Shown: positions 1 through 7,324, counted from the first letter of the stretch. The stretch is 10,174 nucleotides of DNA from an uncultured Rhodospirillaceae bacterium (GCA_913054205.1 CAJXJM010000052.1:1-10174), one strand, 5' to 3'. The notes: generated from the letters alone by a model not told the origin. Program-made: numbers and translations.

Positions 1-1212
1 GAAATTCAGTCGCGGCGGGCGTTATACGTCGCTGTCTTGCTGCATGACATTGCCAAGGGCCGGGGCGGCGACCATTCGGTGCTCGGCGCGGAGGTGGCGA
101 TGGAGCTCTGCCCGCGCTTTGGACTGAACGAAGAAGAAACCGAAACCGTTGCCTGGTTGGTGCTTAATCATTTGGTGATGAGTGACGTGGCCTTTAAGCG
201 CGATATTGATGATCCAAAAACCATCAAGGATTTTGTCAAGGTGGTGAAATCGGTGGAGCGCCTGCGCCTGCTGGCGGTTTTGACGGTTGTTGATATCCGG
301 GCAGTGGGCCCCAAAACCTGGAACGCCTGGAAGTCGGGATTATTGCGCGGGCTTTATCAGCGGACTTTGGAAGTCATGTCGGGTGACATGGTGACGGATA
401 ATCGCGAGCACCGCATCATCCATGCCAAAGAAAGTTTGCGCGAAAGATTAAAAGACTGGCCCGAAGAAGAAGTCGAAGATTTTATCTCAACCGGCTACCC
501 GGCCTATTGGCTGGCCTATGATACTGAGGTTCATACCCGCCAGGCTGAAATTGTCCGGGAAGCCAAAGCCAAAAATGAAAACCTCCATATCGATATACGC
601 GTGGATGACGAGTTTGAATATACCGAGATCACGGTTTACACGCCGGATCATCCCGGCATTTTCTCGCAAATTGCCGGCGCAGTGGCGCTGTCCGGTGCCA
701 CCATCATGGATGCAAAAATTGTCACCATGTCAGATGGGATGGTGATGGATAGCTTCTCGATCCTCGACATCAACAATCAAGCCTATAATCAGCCGCGACA
801 ATTGGCGCGGCTGCAAACACGTATTGAAGACACATTGGCGGGCAAACTTTATCTCGACCAGGAACTGGAAAAAGCCGCCAAAAGCGGTCTGATGAAAAAA
901 GAGGGGCTGTTCAGCGTCGTGCCGCGTATTATTGTTGATAATTCAGCGAGCACGACCGACACGGTGATTGAGGTCAATGGCCGCGACCGGGTTGGTTTTT
1001 TGTATGATGTGACAGCGGCGCTAAACGGACTCGGCCTCAAAATAACCTCAGCGCACATCACAACTTACGGCGAACATGTCGTCGACACTTTTTATGTGAA
1101 AGACATTTTTGGCCTTAAAATCACCGGCGAGCCTAAGCTCGATCTTATCCGGGAAGAGCTTTTAAAAGCGGTTGAACCGGTTGAGATAGAGAAAATCGAA
1201 GCGGCGGAATAA
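1..1212 (+). CDS. glnD: PII uridylyltransferase / uridylyl-removing enzyme GlnD, C-terminal part
   Basis: GlnD is the cytoplasmic nitrogen sensor that uridylylates PII proteins when glutamine is low and removes UMP when it is high. The frame is open from the first base, so the gene is cut by the window edge; about 403 residues are visible of a family that is usually near 900, and the N-terminal nucleotidyltransferase domain is missing. The visible part begins inside the HD (uridylyl-removing) domain, with LLHDIAKGRGGDHS at fragment residues 13-26 and further HD-domain motifs NHLVMSD and DIRAVGP. Two ACT domains, the glutamine-sensing part, follow at roughly residues 209-280 (around TPDHPGIFSQIAG) and 320-392 (around NGRDRVGFLYDVT). 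The gene ends with TAA. A TTG at 37 should not be taken as a start because homology continues upstream of it. The neighbour murJ is typical for alphaproteobacteria. Confidence 0.96.
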   Translation, partial: EIQSRRALYVAVLLHDIAKGRGGDHSVLGAEVAMELCPRFGLNEEETETVAWLVLNHLVMSDVAFKRDIDDPKTIKDFVKVVKSVERLRLLAVLTVVDIRAVGPKTWNAWKSGLLRGLYQRTLEVMSGDMVTDNREHRIIHAKESLRERLKDWPEEEVEDFISTGYPAYWLAYDTEVHTRQAEIVREAKAKNENLHIDIRVDDEFEYTEITVYTPDHPGIFSQIAGAVALSGATIMDAKIVTMSDGMVMDSFSILDINNQAYNQPRQLARLQTRIEDTLAGKLYLDQELEKAAKSGLMKKEGLFSVVPRIIVDNSASTTDTVIEVNGRDRVGFLYDVTAALNGLGLKITSAHITTYGEHVVDTFYVKDIFGLKITGEPKLDLIREELLKAVEPVEIEKIEAAE

Positions 1213-1219
1213 ACGCACT

Positions 1220-1399
1220 GTCATCCCGGACTTGATCCGGGACCCAGTCTTTTGTGGTAGTGGTGCCGAATGCAAACAATAGATTCTGGTCTGCGCCAGA
1301 ATGATGGTGGAGTTTAGGTTGTCTTTGCGTTCTCTGTGCCCTTTGGGACTCAATTTTTCGCTGATGAAAAACTGGACCCCGGATCAAGTCCGGGGTGAC
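1220..1399. repeat. MITE-like palindromic element with 29-bp terminal inverted repeats
   Basis: The left arm (1220-1248, GTCATCCCGGACTTGATCCG...) and the right arm (1371-1399) are inverted copies matching at 26 of 29 positions. Each arm also contains its own hairpin (CCCGGA-CTTGA-TCCGGG in the left arm). The inside holds another hairpin, ATTCTGG-TCTGCG-CCAGAAT at 1283-1302, and a stretch near 1322-1350 (CTTTGCGTTCTCTGTGCCC) resembling low-complexity intergenic repeats seen in other genomes. There is no transposase. Frames through the arms read as peptides such as PDQVRDD and SRIKSGMT, which I recall as common spurious translations of this repeat class in alphaproteobacteria. It may also act as a transcript end or mRNA-stabilising structure after glnD (inference). 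The boundaries are those of the inverted repeats; no target-site duplication was evident. Confidence 0.75.
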
Positions 1400-1454
1400 G
1401 ACTTTTGAAACAACCTCGCCTTAATCCTGCCCGATTTATGTCGATAATTAAAAT

Positions 1455-1564
1455 TGAGGACCGGTTCCGAAATTTGGCAAGCAAGTTGGTTGACGGAATT
1501 GTCGACAGGAGTGTTTACCAGGGAGGAACCCAAAAAAATCGGGCGATTTGGGAGCCGGTCTTCA
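1455..1564 (+). ncRNA. Candidate structured RNA (unproven) upstream of murJ
   Basis: Bases 1455-1468 (TGAGGACCGGTTCC) can pair with 1551-1564 (GGAGCCGGTCTTCA) over 14 consecutive positions. Twelve are Watson-Crick and two are G-U if the plus strand is transcribed; on the minus strand the same two would be A-C mismatches. Inside lie a 6-bp hairpin at 1489-1494/1501-1506 with loop GGAATT and one G-U pair, a possible 5-bp pairing TTTGG (1473-1477) with CCAAA (1530-1534), and a small hairpin at 1536-1549. A competing 6-bp pairing GGTTCC (1463-1468) with GGAACC (1525-1530) exists. No poly-U terminator follows. It matches no RNA family I recognise and could be chance or a decayed repeat. Confidence 0.25.
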
Positions 1565-1589
1565 TCACCGGGCGAGAAATTAAAGCTCA

Positions 1590-1619
1590 TTGGCAGTCTT
1601 TCCTTAACCAGTTTAGCAT
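1590..1619 (+). promoter_or_regulatory. Possible sigma70-type promoter directly before murJ
   Basis: TTGGCA at 1590-1595 and TAGCAT at 1614-1619 are separated by 18 bp. The predicted transcription start lies only about five bases before the murJ ATG. This fits the lack of a Shine-Dalgarno sequence there and suggests a nearly leaderless mRNA. The call rests on consensus matching only. Confidence 0.3.
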
Positions 1620-1630
1620 AGACCTTTCGA

Positions 1631-3181
1631 ATGGCACTTCTACGCTCCATCGCAACTGTCGGCGGCTTCACGATGGTAAGCCGCGTGCTTGGATTTATCC
1701 GAGATATTCTCATCGCGGCCTTTCTCGGAACAGGCCTTGCGGCAGATGCGTTTTTTGTCGCCTTTAAATTCCCCAACTTGTTCAGACGGCTGTTTGCCGA
1801 AGGCGCGTTTAACGCTGCCTTTGTACCGCAATTTGCCGGGCTCCTAGAAAGTGAGGGCAAACGCCCGGCGCAGATTTTTGCTGAACAAGCCTTGGCGGTT
1901 CTATTGTGGTCGGTCCTGGCTTTAGTCGTGCTCCTTCAAATAACAATGCCGTATGTCATGCTCGGCTTCGCGCCGGGTTTTGCCGACAATCCGGAGCAGT
2001 TTGATCTCGCCGTTCTGCTAACCCGCATTACTTTTCCTTATTTACTGTTTATATCTTTGGCGTCCTTGATGGCGGGCGTTCTGAATTCTATGGGCCGGTT
2101 TGCCGCCGCCGCCGCAACGCCGATTTTGCTCAATATTTGTTTGATTGGCGCCGTTACACTATTGGCGAAATTCACCGCGACGCCTGCGCATGCGTTAGCC
2201 TGGGGTGTTTCTATCGCCGGCATGGTGCAGTTTTTATGGTTGCTGATCCATTGCGGCCGGGCAGGTATATGGCTGCATTTGCGCCGTCCTCGCCTGACCC
2301 CCGACGTTAGAAAGATGCTCCGCCGCATTCTGCCCGTGGCAATAGGGGCCGGCGTCTATCAGGTCAGCCTCTTGATCGATACTATAATTGCGTCGCTATT
2401 GCCGTCGGGATCAATCTCCTACTTATTTTTTGCCGACCGGGTGAACCAATTGCCGCTTGGTATTGTTGGTGTTGCGGTTGGAACGGCCCTTTTGCCTTTG
2501 ATGTCGCGCCAGATCAGAGGCGATGATGAAACAGCGGCACTTGCCAGCCAAAACAGGGCGATTGAATTTACGCTTTTATTAACGCTACCTGCCGCTGTCG
2601 CCTTAGTCGTCATCGCCGAGCCGATCATCTCAGTGCTATTTGAGCGCGGCGCGTTTGATGCAGAATCCGTCAAAGCGACGGCAGGAGCGCTGGCGATTTA
2701 CGCCACGGGATTGCCGGCCTATGTCTTGGTTAAAGCACTGGCCCCGGGATTTTTTGCCCGCGAGGATACCGCGACGCCGGTTAAAATTGCGGTTTTTGCC
2801 TTGACGGTTAATTTAATTCTGAACCTCATTCTCATGGGACCGTTCCTGCATTTGGGCATTGCTACGGCAACGTCGGTTTCGGCCTGGTGCAATGCGTTGA
2901 TCCTGGCTTATGTCTTAAGAAAACGCGGTCATCTCAAGTTTGATCCCCGCATTATCAGCCGAACACCGCGGATGATCGCCGCCAGTTTAGGGATGGGAGC
3001 GGCTGTTTTTTATGGCGCAGAAGTTATGAGCGAACTTCAAAATAGCAAGGCATTTGGTGAAATTATAGGGGTCGCGTTGCTGGTTGGTGGCGGCCTCGCG
3101 CTCTATGCCGGATTGTCTCTGGCTTTTGGCGCAGCGACCAAAGAAGACCTACGCCGAATTCTCAAGCGTAATGCCACTTGA
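1631..3181 (+). CDS. murJ: Lipid II flippase MurJ (MviN)
   Basis: MurJ moves undecaprenyl-linked lipid II across the inner membrane so that peptidoglycan can be polymerised outside. The 516-residue protein has the usual length and is strongly hydrophobic throughout, consistent with the 14 membrane helices of this MOP-superfamily transporter. It begins with the family's typical N terminus (around TVGGFTMVSRVLGFIRDILI), supporting the ATG at 1631. Residues known to matter in E. coli MurJ occur at the same numbers here: R18, R24, A29, D39, R52, D269 and R270. The FPNLFRRLFAEGAFNAAFVP region (47-66) is also typical. No ribosome-binding site is seen before the start, and a candidate promoter lies immediately upstream. 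trpS follows after 73 bases on the same strand. Function is well supported by sequence; the start mechanism is inference. Confidence 0.96.
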   Translation: MALLRSIATVGGFTMVSRVLGFIRDILIAAFLGTGLAADAFFVAFKFPNLFRRLFAEGAFNAAFVPQFAGLLESEGKRPAQIFAEQALAVLLWSVLALVVLLQITMPYVMLGFAPGFADNPEQFDLAVLLTRITFPYLLFISLASLMAGVLNSMGRFAAAAATPILLNICLIGAVTLLAKFTATPAHALAWGVSIAGMVQFLWLLIHCGRAGIWLHLRRPRLTPDVRKMLRRILPVAIGAGVYQVSLLIDTIIASLLPSGSISYLFFADRVNQLPLGIVGVAVGTALLPLMSRQIRGDDETAALASQNRAIEFTLLLTLPAAVALVVIAEPIISVLFERGAFDAESVKATAGALAIYATGLPAYVLVKALAPGFFAREDTATPVKIAVFALTVNLILNLILMGPFLHLGIATATSVSAWCNALILAYVLRKRGHLKFDPRIISRTPRMIAASLGMGAAVFYGAEVMSELQNSKAFGEIIGVALLVGGGLALYAGLSLAFGAATKEDLRRILKRNAT

Positions 3182-3254
3182 CCTTCTGTTCTGAGGCCGC
3201 CATAAAACCGCACTTCAAATTTGAAAACCACTTGTATTTAAACGGATTACAGAT

Positions 3255-4253
3255 ATGAGCCGCATATTCTCCGGCATACAGCCGACAGGCGATCTACATC
3301 TTGGCAACTACCTCGGTGCTTTGCGCAATTGGGTTGCCCTGCAAAATGATTATGAGTGCATTTATTGCATTGTTGATTTGCATGCGATCACTGTTTGGCA
3401 GGACCCAAAAATTTTGGCGCCGAGTACCCGCGAGGTGACGGCGGGTTTGATCGCGGCTGGGCTAGATCCGAAAACCAATGTGATTTTCAATCAAAGCAGT
3501 GTGCCGGCCCATGCCGAATTGGCGTGGATTTTCAATTGCACGGCGCGGCTAGGTTGGCTCAACCGGATGACCCAATTCAAAGAAAAAGCCGGCAAACACA
3601 AGGAAAATGCCTCAGTTGGTCTCTATGCCTATCCAAATCTAATGGCCGCAGACATTTTGCTTTATAAGGCGACCCATGTGCCGGTCGGCGAAGACCAAAA
3701 ACAACATTTAGAACTGTCGCGTGATATTGCCCAAAAGTTCAACAACGACTACGAGGTTGAGCTGTTCCCGCTGCCGGAGCCGTTGATTCTTGGCGAAGCC
3801 ACCCGGGTGATGTCGCTTAAAAACGGTTCAAACAAAATGAGTAAATCAGACCCGTCGGAAAATTCGCGCATTAATATGACCGATGGGCCGGATGAAATCG
3901 CCCGCAAGATTAAGAAAGCAACCTCGGACCCTGATTTACTGCCGGGTGACCCCAAAGACCTGGAAGGGCGTCCCGAGGCGGCCAACTTGATGGGCATATA
4001 TGCTGCTCTCTCTGATAAGAATATTGCCGAAGTCTGCGCTGAATTTGAGGGTCAGCAATTTTCGACGTTCAAAAATGCGCTGACGGATGTGGCGGTTTCT
4101 GTTTTGGGGCCGATCTGCGATGAGATGGCGAGATTGGTTGCCGACCCAGGATATCTTGACGGCGTCCTCAAAGACGGCTCGGATCGGGCAAAAGCGATTG
4201 CCGAGCCAATTCTCGACGAAGTTTATGAAACAGTAGGATTTTTAAGGCCTTAG
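3255..4253 (+). CDS. trpS: Tryptophanyl-tRNA synthetase
   Basis: This is the cytoplasmic class Ic aminoacyl-tRNA synthetase that charges tRNA-Trp using ATP. At 332 residues it has the normal bacterial length. The N terminus ([19 protein letters not shown]) carries the HIGH-type signature as HLGN at residues 15-18. The ATP/tryptophan pocket motifs follow: DLHAIT at 41-46 and GEDQ at 145-148. The KMSKS loop is intact at 194-198, followed by DPSEN. The ATG at 3255 gives the expected N terminus; only a weak GGA stands about eight bases upstream. The gene follows murJ at 73 bases, an order common in alphaproteobacteria, and could share its transcript. No leader peptide or T-box-like structure is visible in the short upstream gap. 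Confidence 0.97.
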   Translation: MSRIFSGIQPTGDLHLGNYLGALRNWVALQNDYECIYCIVDLHAITVWQDPKILAPSTREVTAGLIAAGLDPKTNVIFNQSSVPAHAELAWIFNCTARLGWLNRMTQFKEKAGKHKENASVGLYAYPNLMAADILLYKATHVPVGEDQKQHLELSRDIAQKFNNDYEVELFPLPEPLILGEATRVMSLKNGSNKMSKSDPSENSRINMTDGPDEIARKIKKATSDPDLLPGDPKDLEGRPEAANLMGIYAALSDKNIAEVCAEFEGQQFSTFKNALTDVAVSVLGPICDEMARLVADPGYLDGVLKDGSDRAKAIAEPILDEVYETVGFLRP

Positions 4254-4430
4254 AACAGCTCTTGTAGATTCGAGACGAAGTTGCCAGATTAGCGACAAAC
4301 TGTTGCCATTTTCCCACACTAGGATGTTACCCAGTTCAACCATTTCCCGAGCGATCCTAACTAACCCTTTGCGTTGGAAGTACAAATTTTGACCGTAAAA
4401 AAAATAAAAAAAACGACTGGCTCTAAGAGC

Positions 4431-5573
4431 ATGGTTTTCGGTAAACTCCGGCACCGGCCAGGATTCCATAATAAGGTCGAAAAGATTAATTTGAGCGGAA
4501 AGTTTTTGGTGCAACGAGAAAGTACCAAGAATAGTGTTTTTGGTAATGTTGGTGGAGCAGTTTTTCCTAAAATGACGACCTTCGAGCGGGCGATAATCGG
4601 TCTTATGGGCCTTTGTACGGCATCCTTAGTGGTGGTAGCGATGAGCACGCCGAATGAGATTGTGCCAAAATCGCCAAAAGCAAAATTTGCCATAAATGGA
4701 ATTGAAATTGAAACCGCCAGCGGCACATCGGTTGCTATTCGATCCTTTAAGGATATGAAATCTAACGGCGTCAAACATTTGACTGTTGGCTCGTTATCGC
4801 AAACCTTCTCAACCTTAAATTATGATCTTGAAACGGTCCGAGACGAAGGGGCTTCTGTACCGCGCGTCTACGTTGTCAACATGCCGCAGGATTTGCCGCA
4901 CATTCGAGTGCCGGCCGAGCGCAAGCGGATTTTCTTTAAAACTGTTTTGCCACTGGTGCTCAAAGCCAATGACGACATTTTGAAAGATCGCAAACGTTTG
5001 TTGCGTATTAAAGCGGTCAAAGCCAAAGCTCAAAGGCTCCCCGCTGCAGATCGGTTGTGGCTGGCGGCCCTGTACGAGCGCTACAACGTTAAGCGCGATA
5101 ATTTAGCCGAAATGGTACGCCGCACAGATATAATTCCGCCGTCTCTGGCGCTTGCTCAAGCCGCCGAAGAAAGCGGATGGGGAACATCGCGCTTTGCGAT
5201 GGAAGGCAATGCGCTGTTTGGCCAATGGACATTTGCAACCAAGGGTGCGCTCACGCCTAAAAAGCGAGATGACGGAAAGACGCACCGCGTGCGTGCCTTT
5301 ACCTCTTTGATGGATGCCGTCCAGGCTTATGTTTTTAACCTCAATACCCATCGCGCCTATCGCGAATTCCGCAAGGAGCGCCAAGCCATGCGACGTACCG
5401 GCCGGCCTTTAACCGGCATGGAATTAACCGGCACCCTGACGAGTTATTCTGAGCGGGGCAATAAATATGTCCGGACCATTCGCTCGATTATCAATGGCAA
5501 TCTTCTGCAAAATCTGGATAAGGCCCGGCTGAGCGGCAAAACCGTCAGCATTGAAGGCCAGCCTGTCATTTAG
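4431..5573 (+). CDS. Membrane-anchored Bax-type glucosaminidase (GH73-like)
   Basis: This is a predicted peptidoglycan hydrolase of the Bax/FlgJ-like glucosaminidase family, which cleaves glycan strands. From the ATG at 4431 it has 380 residues: a basic N-terminal stretch of about 50, one hydrophobic segment at about 53-72 (IIGLMGLCTASLVVV) that is a signal anchor or signal peptide, a variable middle, and the catalytic domain at about 215-355. The domain has PPSLALAQAAEESGWGTSRF, with the probable catalytic Glu at 247 (the E of ESGWG), then NALFGQW and RVRAFTSLMDAVQAYVFNLN. The start is uncertain. In-frame alternatives are TTG 4374, GTG 4509 (GGAAAG six bases before it) and ATG 4572, the last leaving only a short cytoplasmic tail before the hydrophobic segment. 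The region before the anchor has AT-rich codon ends unlike the domain. It converges on the deacetylase gene downstream. Confidence 0.85.
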   Translation: MVFGKLRHRPGFHNKVEKINLSGKFLVQRESTKNSVFGNVGGAVFPKMTTFERAIIGLMGLCTASLVVVAMSTPNEIVPKSPKAKFAINGIEIETASGTSVAIRSFKDMKSNGVKHLTVGSLSQTFSTLNYDLETVRDEGASVPRVYVVNMPQDLPHIRVPAERKRIFFKTVLPLVLKANDDILKDRKRLLRIKAVKAKAQRLPAADRLWLAALYERYNVKRDNLAEMVRRTDIIPPSLALAQAAEESGWGTSRFAMEGNALFGQWTFATKGALTPKKRDDGKTHRVRAFTSLMDAVQAYVFNLNTHRAYREFRKERQAMRRTGRPLTGMELTGTLTSYSERGNKYVRTIRSIINGNLLQNLDKARLSGKTVSIEGQPVI

Positions 5574-5607
5574 CCGCAATCGGCAATTCTAAGTTTAGTT
5601 ATTTTTT
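5573..5607 (+). terminator. Weak candidate terminator between convergent genes
   Basis: A 4-bp hairpin GCCG-CAAT-CGGC (5573-5584) overlaps the stop of the glucosaminidase gene, and a T-rich stretch ending in six Ts at 5602-5607 follows. The stem is short and the T run is distant, so this is a tentative call supported mainly by its position between convergent genes. Confidence 0.25.
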
Positions 5608-5608
5608 A

Positions 5609-6643
5609 TTATGGCACGACGAAGAGCGTGCCAAACCAATGCCATCTATTGTCTGGTCCCGGCAATGTACAGTTGATTCTGGTGCGCCCCTTTGGGAAGG
5701 CATTTGTCATGCGGACTTCAATTCGAAAACCTAAACGTTCAACCCGCACCCGCCCTTCGCTGGAGGAAAAACACGAAAGCCGGTGTAAATTTTTAAGCGA
5801 AGACGCGACGGTAAAACCAAAATCAGGTGGATTATTTTTGCCGATAAGAGGATCGGAGGGGGTGATGTCTTTTGCCGGCAGAGGCAGGGTATTTAAAACC
5901 AGGCGCAATCGATTTATATCACCATAATTTTCATTGAGCGCAAATCGCGGCATATAATTTTTATCGGTTGAGGCATTTACCACGCCGGAATGCTGGCCAA
6001 AGGCCATTATATAGCCGGTATCCCGCACCAATTTTTGAGTTTTCTGGCTGGCTTCTCCGAAAGGATAGGCGAATATATCGGGTGCCTTGCCGAGCTCAGC
6101 AGTCATACGCGCATTTGATTTTTCGAGCTCTCGTTTATTGCGAGCGGAATTTGAAATCGGCATGTGATTATGAGATGAGGTGTGAGCGCCAATTTCAACG
6201 CCGCCTTTTATCAACGCTCTGATTTGGTCCCAGTTTATGTAATTGTCAGAGCCGCGATCAATCGGATCAGTCGCAACAAAGACGGTGAACGGCAGGCCGG
6301 CTTTTTTGAGCCGCGGCCAGGCCTCTGTGAAGATCGAACGATAGCCGTCATCTATCGTGATGCCGACGGTTCTATCCGGTAGGGGCGTTCCATTTTTGAT
6401 GGCCTCAAAAATCTTTCTGACCGGCAATATGTTGTATTTTCCGCTGGTAAGCTCTTCAATATGTTTATCAAATTGCTTGAGGCGGATATTTGTTGACGGA
6501 AATTTTGTCTCGCCAAACCGGTGATACATCAAAACAATGGCAGAATTTTCTGCTTTGACAGCTGAAAATAGCGGGCCAAGGGCGCTCAAGATAAAACCGC
6601 CGAGCACAAAAGCTTTGATTGCGTATTTGAAGGATTTTCTCAC
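5609..6643 (-). CDS. Secreted polysaccharide deacetylase (NodB domain, CE4)
   Basis: The product is a 344-residue predicted carbohydrate esterase 4 enzyme that removes acetyl groups from an N-acetylated polysaccharide. The substrate cannot be told from sequence; peptidoglycan or an exopolysaccharide are possible. A signal peptide covers about residues 1-31, with a likely cleavage after AVKA. The NodB motifs are present: TIDDGY at 96-101 (catalytic base and metal Asp pair), HTSSH at 154-158 (metal His pair) and YPFGE at 193-197. After the domain comes a tail of about 70 residues ending NCTLPGPDNRWHWFG plus VVP, which looks like a tail found on related alphaproteobacterial deacetylases. The start is GTG at 6643 with AAAGGAAA just upstream (complement of 6645-6652), a good ribosome-binding site. 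It lies 24 bases after the dipeptidase gene, so the two are probably one transcript. Confidence 0.92.
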   Translation of the reverse strand: MRKSFKYAIKAFVLGGFILSALGPLFSAVKAENSAIVLMYHRFGETKFPSTNIRLKQFDKHIEELTSGKYNILPVRKIFEAIKNGTPLPDRTVGITIDDGYRSIFTEAWPRLKKAGLPFTVFVATDPIDRGSDNYINWDQIRALIKGGVEIGAHTSSHNHMPISNSARNKRELEKSNARMTAELGKAPDIFAYPFGEASQKTQKLVRDTGYIMAFGQHSGVVNASTDKNYMPRFALNENYGDINRLRLVLNTLPLPAKDITPSDPLIGKNNPPDFGFTVASSLKNLHRLSCFSSSEGRVRVERLGFRIEVRMTNAFPKGRTRINCTLPGPDNRWHWFGTLFVVP

Positions 6644-6667
6644 AATTTCCTTTCCGATTTCAAATCT

Positions 6668-7219
6668 CTACATCATCCCTCTGTCTAGCACTGAATCACT
6701 TAATACTGGAAGCCTTCGTGCATCGAATAACTGGTAATGCCACCATTCGTTCCGATTAAAATCCCAGCCCGCCGTCGTCATCAGCCCCATCAGCAGAACC
6801 CGATTGCGTTGAACTTCAACGCTGACCTCCAAATTGCCGTGATGAGATCGCGGCGTAAAGGCATCGAAGGGTGTTCCCATTTCCAATTCCTGACCATTTG
6901 GATGAAGGAGAGTCAAATCCACCGCTGCCCCGCGTGAATGCGGTGATCCGCGCCTAGGGTCTGCCAAAAAATCCGGATCGGGCGTGTGGTTCCACAAAAC
7001 CCATTGCGCCTCGGAAGGTCTAAACGCATCAAAAATTTTGATCTTCAAAGACAAAGCCGCTGCCAGTTCAATAGCGTTCAGTAACAAGCCTTCGGCTTCT
7101 GGATGGAGATAACATCCGGCGCGTTGATATACCGGCTGAGCGGTGAAATTATCCGCTGTCGCATAGCGGATAGAAATCTCAACGTCATGCGTTTCAGGTA
7201 AAATTTCTACAAGACTCAT
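6668..7219 (-). CDS. ddpX: D-alanyl-D-alanine dipeptidase (VanX/DdpX family, M15D)
   Basis: This is a zinc dipeptidase that splits D-Ala-D-Ala. In Gram-negative bacteria such enzymes are thought to recycle the dipeptide from peptidoglycan rather than give vancomycin resistance. The 183-residue protein matches the family length. The substrate Arg lies in FDAFRPSEAQ (R67). The zinc site is SPHSRGAAVDL with H94 and D101, and EWWH with E158 (catalytic base) and H161. The spacings (seven residues from His to Asp, three from Glu to His) equal those of VanX (H116/D123, E181/H184). No clear signal peptide is seen, so it is probably cytoplasmic. The ATG at 7219 has AAAGG about 12 bases upstream. It is the first gene of a two-gene minus-strand unit with the deacetylase and is divergent from tsaB. 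No VanS/VanR/VanA partners are present, arguing against a resistance role. The symbol follows family assignment. Confidence 0.93.
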   Translation of the reverse strand: MSLVEILPETHDVEISIRYATADNFTAQPVYQRAGCYLHPEAEGLLLNAIELAAALSLKIKIFDAFRPSEAQWVLWNHTPDPDFLADPRRGSPHSRGAAVDLTLLHPNGQELEMGTPFDAFTPRSHHGNLEVSVEVQRNRVLLMGLMTTAGWDFNRNEWWHYQLFDARRLPVLSDSVLDRGMM

Positions 7220-7273
7220 TCAACAGATTACCTTTGTTCTGTACTTTGCAGGTTCTAATACTATAAGAAACAC

Positions 7274-7292
7274 GTTTAAGGGATCATTAAAC
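7274..7292. promoter_or_regulatory. Inverted repeat in the ddpX-tsaB divergent region
   Basis: GTTTAA (7274-7279) and TTAAAC (7287-7292) form a perfect 6-bp inverted repeat separated by seven bases, in the roughly 105-bp gap between the divergent dipeptidase and tsaB genes. Its position would suit an operator. No strong sigma70 boxes were recognised on either strand here; TTTAAG/TATTTT with an 18-bp spacer is a weak possibility towards tsaB. Confidence 0.25.
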
Positions 7293-7324
7293 CCGCCTTA
7301 TTTTAGAAGAAGTAATTGAATTCA

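Larger units (their letters stand above)
1400..1630. other. Non-coding stretch upstream of murJ
   Basis: This part of the 418-base gap between glnD and murJ has no recognisable gene. A plus-strand frame opening at 1405 runs through it into murJ, but its product resembles no family I know and its 3' part is only murJ read in another frame. What can be seen is a long-range inverted pairing at 1455-1564 and a possible promoter just before murJ at 1590-1619, both listed separately. Confidence 0.6.

Noticed and set aside
1145..1387. Minus-strand frames with peptides such as PDQVRDD and SRIKSGMT
   Set aside because: These are translations of the palindromic repeat arms, a common source of false small proteins.
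1511..1522. GTGTTTACCAGG, resembling part of the bacterial SRP RNA apical region
   Set aside because: The rest of the SRP signature (GGAAGGAAGCAG and its pairing strand) is missing, so the match is probably chance.
1405..1767. Plus-strand open frame of 120 codons (TTG start) overlapping murJ
   Set aside because: No recognisable family, starts beside the repeat element, and its second half is murJ sequence in another frame.
1384..1860. Minus-strand open frame of 158 codons opposite the murJ start
   Set aside because: It lies antisense to the strongly conserved murJ N terminus and its product has no recognisable domain.
4280..4308. Direct repeat TTGCCA twice (4281-4286 and 4303-4308) after trpS
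   Set aside because: Six bases is too short to be significant, and no matching promoter or operator layout was found in the 4254-4430 gap.
4361..4774. Minus-strand open frame of 137 codons opposite the start of the glucosaminidase gene
   Set aside because: No family resemblance, no ribosome-binding site noted, and it covers sequence that reads as a signal-anchor segment on the plus strand.
5613..5632. Hairpin GGCACG-ACGAAGAG-CGTGCC as a terminator
   Set aside because: It is inside the end of the deacetylase coding sequence, and neither strand has a T run directly after the stem.
6668..7219. Vancomycin resistance role for the VanX-type dipeptidase
   Set aside because: No D-Ala-D-Lac ligase, dehydrogenase or VanRS genes are nearby, and such dipeptidases are common in Gram-negative bacteria without any resistance role.
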